Positions 57,102-64,000 of a stretch of 64,000 bases of DNA are shown here, piece after piece; within the stretch, counting starts at the first letter, position 1; every line of letters starts with the position of its first letter. The translations under genes were made by a program, and so were the position numbers. Under the pieces are notes generated by a model, which made no database searches, was not told where the DNA came from, and worked only from the letters and a program-made list of their open reading frames with translations. The stretch comes from Pseudofabraea citricarpa (Eukaryota; Ascomycota; Leotiomycetes; Helotiales; Dermateaceae), in the NCBI GenBank assembly GCA_029641185.1, contig JAPWGK010000019.1, forward strand, positions 744,001-808,000, written 5' to 3'.

Positions 57102-58332
57102 GGCGATTGACGAAGCAGTTGAGAAGACTTGCGAGAAAACTGACCAATTTACATAGGCATCTTCGGAATAAGTATTAATCTGAACAGCCCTGTGGAGAAG
57201 ACTTAGATCGGAAAATCCCGTCTGGCGCCACCTTTTGTGCCATTAGGTAAACCGACCCTCCCTTCGGAGGACTGGGTTGTGGCGTTATAACACCACTTGT
57301 TGCCAGCTGTTGGAACCTGTTTTTGACCTACCTATTCCACTGATGTTCAGCATGGTTATCAATAGCAGGGTTGTACCAACTGCGGGGCTTCTGAAGTAGC
57401 CAAGCTTGCCAGCATACTAGGTGGGGTGCAAATATGGTGTTGTAACCGAAGATCAAAGCGCCTAGATTTTGTTTTTCAGCCTGCATCAGCACGGCAAGAT
57501 GGCTCGGGTTTTCCCAGGGATAGCGAGTGTATGCAAAACATGCCAATAGCTTATAACTAGAGCACTTTTATGCCCGTGGTACCCTACAACTAAGGCTGAA
57601 TGTTGACAAATGCTACGTACCTAGGTAGTATATGGTAGTCCTTCCTGATTAGATTCTCCGCAAGCGACAAGCGACAGCCTGGAATGCATGTGATAAAGGC
57701 CCGCCGGGGGAGCCGAGTATTTCTAGAGTTGAGGCGGGTACCGGACAGACGTGGATCTCATTTTACAATAGCTCCGGCTGCTGCCCATAAGGTTAAAAGC
57801 CGCCCGAGCCTTGCATGAAAATTCTATCCCCGTATCTTATCTGATTAGATCATCTAAGCGCTCATCCCACCAGTCCGGTGATCCTCTTTTACCAATGCTT
57901 TTTTATCATTGAACCATACGAGGCTGAATTCCGTGCCTTCATCCTGCAAGCAATCCTTCTCGGGAATGCTTAACTCGTTTCGCCATGCCTTTTTTCATCG
58001 CTGCAGGTTGAAGCGAGATATCCCAGCAACACATTTTTGTTTTCCAATACACTTTCGAGGCATTCAAAGGACATAGAATATATAGAAACATAAGATTGCG
58101 ACAAACAAAAGCAACCTTCGCTTTCTGGGGGTCTTCAGTCTAAATTTCCCGAGATCATGACACCTTGAACCGAATTTGGACTTGGAAACCAGATTTGCAT
58201 CAAAATTATTTCGGCATAAAGTCTAGAGCCTGAATGCATAATTACTCCCACATTATATTACCCTGATAGCTTCTAGCGGCCTCTCTTGCATATTCATTGC
58301 CATCCCCATCCACAACCTCTCTCTTTGAGTTC
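57102..58332. other. Siderophore-transporter promoter and CFEM 3' flank
   Basis: Contains the GATA consensus at 57837-57845 and further GAT-rich sequence just beside it (CTGATTAGATCATC). A minus-strand frame at 57328-57546 is unconvincing. No other gene seen. Confidence 0.45.
57837..57845 (-). promoter_or_regulatory. SreA-type GATA consensus upstream of the siderophore transporter
   Basis: Plus strand TTATCTGAT, so the minus strand reads ATCAGATAA, a full match to ATCWGATAA. It lies 736 bp upstream of the transporter ATG at 57101. In Aspergillus and relatives the GATA factor SreA represses iron-uptake genes through this motif when iron is plentiful. Confidence 0.6.
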
Positions 58333-59039
58333 TTACTCCCAGAATACAGCTGTTAAACCAATGGCAACAGCACCAATAAAGTAGTTGGCCCCAAATCCGT
58401 TGGTTGCAGCACCAGAAGTTGGAGTTGTAGTAGCAGAGGCATCGGTGGCAGAAGGAACGGCTTCATTGGTAGTAGAAGTGGCGCTGGCTTCAATCGAGGC
58501 GCTTGATGTAGTAGAAGCGACTCTGCTACTGGCAGTTGAGGAACCAGCTGTCGATGTAGCATTTGGCAGGGAAAGTGTTACGCCATAGCCCAAGCAAATC
58601 TTGCTGGCGACATCTGTGGATTCTGCAGAGAGACGAAAGATTTAGCTTGGCTCGTACTGATTTATTGTTCTGCTTGGCAGCCCCATGGGGAAAAGTAAAC
58701 ATATACATACTGGCAATTTCATCTGGGGTGCAAACTTTCGGGATCTCGACTAGAAGGCCATCGATGAAGCTTTGCTTTTTACAGATACATGCAATATCAG
58801 TGAGAGAACATCCGGAGGAACTGATAGCATTGAGAACTTTAGGTTGCTACGCATAGATTATACATATTAGTATTTTGTCTTAGAAGATCGTTCTAACTAG
58901 AAGACTGCGCTTTCAGCGTGAATGTAGTGGCTCCAGAAAAATAACAGCTTACAGCACATTGAGGCAACGAAGTAATATCTTGAGACAAGACAGGCAGTAC
59001 AAGAGCGAGAGAAGTTGCGATGAAGGTGTAATACTTCAT
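58333..59039 (-). CDS. GPI-anchored CFEM-domain protein (3 exons, 170 aa)
   Basis: Minus-strand model: 59039-58953, 58846-58711, 58622-58333; phases agree. Signal peptide: KYYTFIATSLALVLPVLS. The CFEM domain follows (SLPQCA ... SSSGCSLTDIACICKK ... IPKVCTPDEIAK ... KICLGYG). The Asp in SLTDIACIC corresponds to the axial haem-iron ligand of Candida CFEM proteins. Only six of the usual eight cysteines are present: the one shortly after PQCA and one near VCTP are missing. A Ser/Thr/Ala-rich stalk (about 60 residues) and a hydrophobic GPI-attachment tail (GANYFIGAVAIGLTAVFW) complete a cell-wall/surface protein. CFEM proteins take up haem or act in surface adhesion or virulence. The neighbouring siderophore transporter and shared GATA site favour iron acquisition. 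Confidence 0.9.
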
Positions 59040-59810
59040 CTTGAGAATTGAGTTGCGAGACTTTACGACGGTTGTTGGCTTAATTTGAAGGCGACGAAGA
59101 TGCTTGGAATTTATTTACTTTATCGTGGACATGATCAAAGTTATCTAATTCTATTGATATAACGCTAGGGGCCCATCCTCGTATTTTCCATTCTCTATTT
59201 CTATGGCATAGAGAACGGGACTAACTATTCAGCAGAAAAGGTAGGTCGATATCCCGCTGTTGTGGATTGTGGCGTTCAAAGGAGTGAATTATGCCTGGCT
59301 GGATTTTAATGCCTGCCCAATAAAGCTTAGCCACCAACAAGAGGCTTGCAAATGTTACATCAAATGGTAAGGAGGCTTGACCTGTGTATTAGTCACAATA
59401 ATGTTGGTTTAGAACTAATTCAACGCGTTGCATTTAGGTGACAGCAGGATCTCCAACGCGGGGCCACAATGCTTGGTTACTATCTAACATGAGATCCAAG
59501 TATCTGCCGATAGCAAACTTGATAAGAAGATGTATAAGGGCGGAACAGAAATAATATTCTAGAGTTATAAAAGCAAGTAACTTTCTCGGACAGGAATGCG
59601 TACGTCTCCATATTTTGGTCGCCGGTGCCCAACGCTCCGAAAATACCGCAAGTGTCAAATACCAGGAAAAGAGACCGAATAGAGCTGGCCGATCCGAGAA
59701 TGTGGCTTACTTTCAACCTTGGTACGGGTACCTTGATTAATCAATTGGCTTGGCTGACTGAGGGGTGGTTGTAATAACTTCTTGCCAAGCGGCTTACGAA
59801 CTTACATCTA

Positions 59811-59819
59811 ATCTGATAA
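59811..59819 (+). promoter_or_regulatory. SreA-type GATA consensus upstream of the CFEM gene
   Basis: ATCTGATAA, a full match to ATCWGATAA, lies 772 bp upstream of the CFEM ATG at 59039. This is almost the same distance as the site upstream of the transporter. Confidence 0.6.
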
Positions 59820-60025
59820 GATTAAAGAAACATTCTACCGAGGTAATGTATGCCGATTCCGCAGCAACTCACTGGAGCTGTTAAAATCCTTGATCCTCCA
59901 ACCCGGACACTGGGTAAGGGAGCAGATGAGAATGCAAGTCATCAAGTCTCCGTAATATATCAATTATGAGTTGTTTTCGGCACGGTTTAACCGAAAACAG
60001 GTGGTTGTCTTATAGCTTCAAGTAT

Positions 60026-60042
60026 ATATAAGAATAGCATAA
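60026..60042 (+). promoter_or_regulatory. Conserved TATA-like upstream element of 5S copy 2
   Basis: ATATAAGAATAGCATAA ends 8 bp before the 5S start and is identical to the 17 bases upstream of 5S copy 1, with unrelated sequence beyond. Confidence 0.75.
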
Positions 60043-60050
60043 TTTCTGTT

Positions 60051-60169
60051 ACATACGACCACAGACTGAGGAGAACTGGGCATCCCGTCCGCTCTGCCAT
60101 ACATAAGCCTCAGATCGGTAGATTAGTAGTTGGGTGGGTGACCACCAGCGAATACCTACTGTTGTATGT
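60051..60169 (+). rRNA. 5S ribosomal RNA gene, copy 2
   Basis: 119 bases beginning ACATACGACCACAGACTGAG and ending TGTTGTATGT, base-for-base identical to the minus-strand copy at 4861-4979. It has the same internal control region and a T-run directly after the 3' end (GTATGTTTTTGCC), which serves as a Pol III terminator. It lies between the CFEM gene and the kinase gene. Confidence 0.95.
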
Positions 60170-60457
60170 TTTTGCCATTTTTGGCATTTTTCTTTTCTAT
60201 AAATAAGCAATAGGAGACAGCACAAGAACTAATAGATTTCAACCTACCTGATATTAATTGCATCCCTTTTTATATAACTAGATTTATTATTTAAACTGTT
60301 TCGCGAAAACTTTTGTAACCCAACCCCTGCTCTCTAAATCTTCATTCTACAATATGATACATGGATATGCTATCCTATGGTCTGGACCGTAAAATAGCTT
60401 TCATTTAGTAAGTTCAAGCAATTGATGAACAATTACAAGACGACCCAGGTTCATCCC

Positions 60458-63400
60458 TTAATTAAAATGGTGTCCTGGACTGCTAATAGTCCGGCTCCGT
60501 TGAGGAGGGCTAGGTGTATTTGTGCTCGGAGAGAACATCGTTGAGAGTCGATTATAGGTAGACCGCCTTTCGTTGTGTGACTTGGTGACAGAAGGATGAC
60601 TGTTCGGAGAAGAATTGTCTAGAGATAGCAAATTTTCATCCTCCTCCTTTTCATCGAATAAAGGCACAAAACTACCTAGTAACATCTTGTTCACGTCTCC
60701 CGTACTAGGCTCGGTATCTACAACGTCTCTTGAGAATTGTAAGTATATGTTGCTGCGAAAATGAAGAAGAAGAGACGTATCACTCACGGGATATTCTGTT
60801 GTTTCAGTTCGTCGTCTAACTTCTTTAGCCTGTCTTTTGCATCGGCATCGTCGCCAAACTGAACGAACTCGATGCTGAATGGGCGGTCCTCTAAAACTCG
60901 TTGCATAATTATCTGCAAGTTCTTGACACAGTTGACAATAATTCGGCTTACACCATCTTTATCCATTGTGCTGTCCCATATACCATCTGTGAGAACGATA
61001 ATAGTTCGTCTTTTAACGCTTCTATCAGAGCGATATTTAGACCTTACTTCTTGCAAGTACTCGTCAAACATCTCCTGGAGCCGCGGAATTATATCTGTAG
61101 ATATTCCAGGGGTGGGAACAGCCTCTTCCAAGTCCATGGCAATCCGAATTTTATGTGTTCCCCTTACTTTTATATTTCGTGCGCTTGCCGATCCCTGCGT
61201 GAACAATAAATCCACACCATCTTCATCGAGTCCTTGTACCTTCAGAACCAGTGTTTCAAGAAGTCTTTTGGCATCTGGCCAGTGTTTTGACATGGAATCT
61301 GCATTATCAACTAGGAAAACCTTGATGAAAGTCAGTCATATGGACGTGGGAAAACATGTATTAGAGCGTTTAGAAATCCACTCACAATATCTCGATTGCC
61401 ATAATATCTTGCCAGGAACTGATCCTTTTTATTTTTTGATGAAAAAATTGATGTCATGGTTCTTTTCAGCCCCCATTCAACCGCCCCTCGAGGATGGGAT
61501 TTGTTTTCAATTGGATTGCTTGAAGGACGAGAGGCAGTATCTGGAAAATCAGTGATCGACTCTGGTGTTGGTGCAAATGATTTGAGAGGAGAGGAATGTC
61601 TCTCTGTCAGTTGTGGCTCTTGTTTAGACCCTGCATTAAGATCGGGAGATGATACAATATTCGACTGGCTCTGGGGACTCGGTGAGGGTAATGCGGCAAT
61701 TTCTGTGGTAGCCTCCAAAATAGGCGGGCATGAGCTTCCAACGACTTCCTTGGCAGGCATTCCCGTGTTAAGATAAGATCTATGTGTGGTTGGAATCAAA
61801 GGTGCGCGTGAATATTGAGATTTGCGACGTTGACGATCTTCGAATGTGGCATGAGAAGGCGCTAGTGGTAATACTGAGTTCGTGTACGGACTATTAGCAC
61901 CCAAAGTGGGAATTCTCTCATCCAATTCCTTCAGAAACTGTAGAATACTTGGATGAACTGATGGTGCGGGGAATGTTGCAACATCTTTTTGGATATTTGC
62001 CAGCGCCTCGCAGACGTTCGAAGATTTCATCCTTAACTGCGGATTACCAATAAGCATGTTGTCATCAACCAAATCAAGTATTTGATTTGTTATGTTGTCG
62101 GATTTCCGCAAATGGCTTCGCAAAAACTTATGCCATCTGATGACCTCAGGCAACACGCACAAACCATCATGAAAATAATCGCCGTGATCTAGCTTTGGCC
62201 CTTGGGGATGTAATGTAGGTTGAGTCTGTTGTGTTTTGACTCGCTTAGAAGTTGCCTCGAATCGTAATTCTCTGTACTGCCTGACCCCCTGGTACCCCAA
62301 GGCTATCCAAGTGGCAGCGACTGAAAATACACATCCTAAAGACCAAACATCGATCGTTTGGTTGGCCTCTCCACTACCCCTTCTACCTGGATGAAGCTCG
62401 GGAGCGCCTGTAAACTTGGTCAGACAAATATTACTTAATTTAGGACAAAGGTAAATACCAAAACTGTACGTGCCACCTGGCATATTTGCAGTTGGATTAT
62501 CGGTAGATTTACCAGTATCTTTTTCCAAGAATGTCGCGAAGCCCGGATCAGCAAGTTTGAACTTTCCTCCTATTTCAAGTATATTGTCCGGCTTGATGTC
62601 TGCATGCCACCTGTCATTGTCAGAAATATCCCACAGCAACGAAAAGATAAATACCCGTAATATTCTTGTGTTATTCCATCATAATCAATCTTCCAGTTAT
62701 GGATCTTCTTTACGGCATCTGCAACTTGGGATAAGCTCTTCCAAAACGCTTCGATCTCTCTATGAACGACTGGTGGATGATGATAGAAAAATTTATCATC
62801 CAAATCACGCTCGCCGTATTCGAGAAGGATGTTATATGTCTCTTTTGTTTTCTGCTGTCCGGAGGATGTAAGGTCTCGATCAGATGGGTCACATACTTGT
62901 TGGTGTGTATAACCACCAAGATAACGAACCATACCTCCGTGGCTTTCAAGAGCAGTGAAGGCATTGGTTTCGTTTTCACACAATTTTTGGTTACCCTCAT
63001 TAAAGGACTTCAATGCAAAGTGGTAGCGCTAGGAATTAGTTAGCTCCTCAGGTACTGTGAGAGCCTTGCAAGACAAAACTTACTGCGCCAAAGTTGTCTA
63101 GGTCATCATCTGGCGTATACTCTGACGTCTTCGCAACATCTTGTAGCTTTTCGTCAACAAACTCTTTCAGCACTTCAATCTGCCAGAGATTTGCAGTACC
63201 ACCCTTTTCTGTAATGCGCTCCTTTCTGTGTATCGGAATTATGTGATGGCTGGTGAAATGATTGTAATTCACATTGAATCTGATCGGACAGAAGCGCCAC
63301 TGTTCCTTGAAAAACGCTTCCGCAAGTTTTCTCGTGTCAGGTATCTGCCGAATTTGTCCTTGCATACCACTGATTTTTCTTAACAGTTCGCAAATGGATT

Positions 63401-63785
63401 CGATGTTGTCAAAGGGAAGGTGTTTGTCGCACTTATTGAAGTATAGGAAGAGGTGGATGAGGTCGCCCCAGTCGATTTGGAGAAGTATGCTGAAGACGAT
63501 GATGCACGTATCGTTACCAAACAATCTATCCGTCCTCATTGGAATGACATGTCTTTTGTCCCCTTTGCGATAGGCGTACTGGATGAGACGACTTGCTTGA
63601 GTTATATTCCTACTGTTATCGCGAAAAGGTGTCGGGCTTCTCCACCATTCGTTGAGTTTCGACATACGGACGTACGAACGTCCGCAAGAAACGGGAGGAT
63701 CTGGCGTCTTACTTGTGCATTTGGCCACTTCATCTCTAAAGCTTTGTATTGCAGATTCGTACTCCTCAGGCGATAGCCGGCTCAT
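60458..63785 (-). CDS. Protein kinase-von Willebrand factor A fusion with DPG activation motif (6 exons, 1025 aa)
   Basis: Minus-strand model: 63785-63084, 63028-62655, 62610-62459, 62407-61386, 61320-60788, 60752-60458; all phases close. Residues 1-180 form a helical N-terminal region of a kind seen in fungal kinase-like genes. The kinase domain (about 185-560) has a glycine loop ERITEKGGTANLW, a Lys in FALKSF, a catalytic loop WHADIKPDNIL (HAD for HRD, residues 361-363), then ADPGF (DPG for DFG, 380-382) and GAPELHPG. A Ser/Pro-rich linker leads to a vWA-like domain from about 751 (VFLVDNADSM, an altered MIDAS; RTIIVLTDGIWDS) and a disordered tail. Exon 3 ends at a GTATTT donor that restores YSFGAPE; without that splice the frame stays open but disrupts the motif. 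Activity is uncertain because of DPG. A signalling or immunity-like role is inference. Confidence 0.87.
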
Positions 63786-64000
63786 CTTGGATTATTGAGT
63801 TTGAGGCTATTGCAGGGCTGTAGCCGCAACCTTATCTCTGTTGATTTCGGTTTGTTTTATAGTTGCCCCTCGCAGGGACTAAGCTTGAGAGGAAGACAGG
63901 TATATGGATACGATTTGTCCTGAGATCTTGTAGATGGCATGCAGTTTAAGTACGAGATTGGAGGAGTCGACTGTTGATTAAGAAGATTCTTATTCTCAAT
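63786..64000. other. Promoter side of the kinase-vWA gene, window end
   Basis: No coding sequence seen in the last 215 bp. Confidence 0.4.

Larger units (their letters stand above)
59040..60050. other. CFEM promoter region
   Basis: About 1 kb with a GATA consensus at 59811-59819. Minus-strand frames at 59434-59716 have no recognisable content. Confidence 0.45.

Noticed and set aside
1..64000. CRISPR array, bacterial-type operon or ribosome-binding sites
   Set aside because: Intron-containing genes, 5S type and RIP pattern show a fungal nuclear genome; no direct-repeat/spacer array seen.

Overview
The window comes from a filamentous ascomycete (Pezizomycotina; the gene set would suit a leotiomycete, but the class is inference). 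The evidence is: protein genes split by short GT-AG introns of about 45-150 bp; dispersed single 5S rRNA genes; a retroelement relic with RIP-type TpG-to-TpA damage; and fungal families (caleosin, HET, NACHT-ankyrin, CFEM, MirB-type siderophore transporter, OPT transporters, tannase). Exon coordinates in the entries were worked out by hand from reading-frame phase and splice consensus. No transcript or database search was available. Layout: 0.2-4.7 kb holds an unrecognised gene with a Cys/His cluster and a Myb-like region, plus two decayed paralogues downstream. 4.9 kb is a 5S rRNA gene on the minus strand. 5.4-6.8 kb has a small unknown gene, short repeats and a 54-bp minisatellite. 9.0-10.7 kb is a PHO-4/Pho89 phosphate permease, 11.4-12.4 kb a caleosin, and 13.0-14.6 kb a SAM-dependent O-methyltransferase. 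14.6-26.2 kb is gene-poor: it contains a broken HET gene and one conserved unknown gene among microsatellites. 26.2-29.1 kb is the PP4 phosphatase regulatory subunit 3 (Psy2/SMEK). 30.5-35.3 kb is one large ten-exon gene that joins a NACHT NTPase, ankyrin repeats and a CorA-like two-helix membrane end. 37.1-47.9 kb is a run of transport and metabolic genes: OPT transporter 1, a secreted CE1/PHB-depolymerase-like esterase, OPT transporter 2, a short-chain dehydrogenase and a small four-helix membrane protein. 48.7-50.0 kb is a RIP-damaged LINE-like relic. 50.7-52.4 kb is a secreted tannase/feruloyl esterase. 55.2-59.0 kb is an iron-uptake pair: a MirB-type siderophore transporter and a GPI-anchored CFEM protein. 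60.05 kb is a second 5S gene, identical to the first. 60.5-63.8 kb is a protein kinase-vWA fusion. How the genes fit together: the clearest functional unit is the iron pair. Both genes carry one copy of the GATA-factor consensus ATCWGATAA (SreA/Sre1 type) about 740-770 bp upstream of the start codon, and two more copies lie in the 3' flank of the transporter. By eye these are the only four copies in the window. The two peptide transporters with a secreted esterase between them, the tannase and the phosphate permease suggest a nutrient-scavenging lifestyle on plant matter. The NACHT-ankyrin-CorA gene, the HET relic and the kinase-vWA gene belong to the class of fungal self/non-self or immunity-like repertoires. 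The most unusual items are the NACHT-ANK-CorA fusion, the relic whose only in-frame stops are amber, the kinase-vWA fusion with DPG in place of DFG, and the three-copy Cys/His-Myb-like family.
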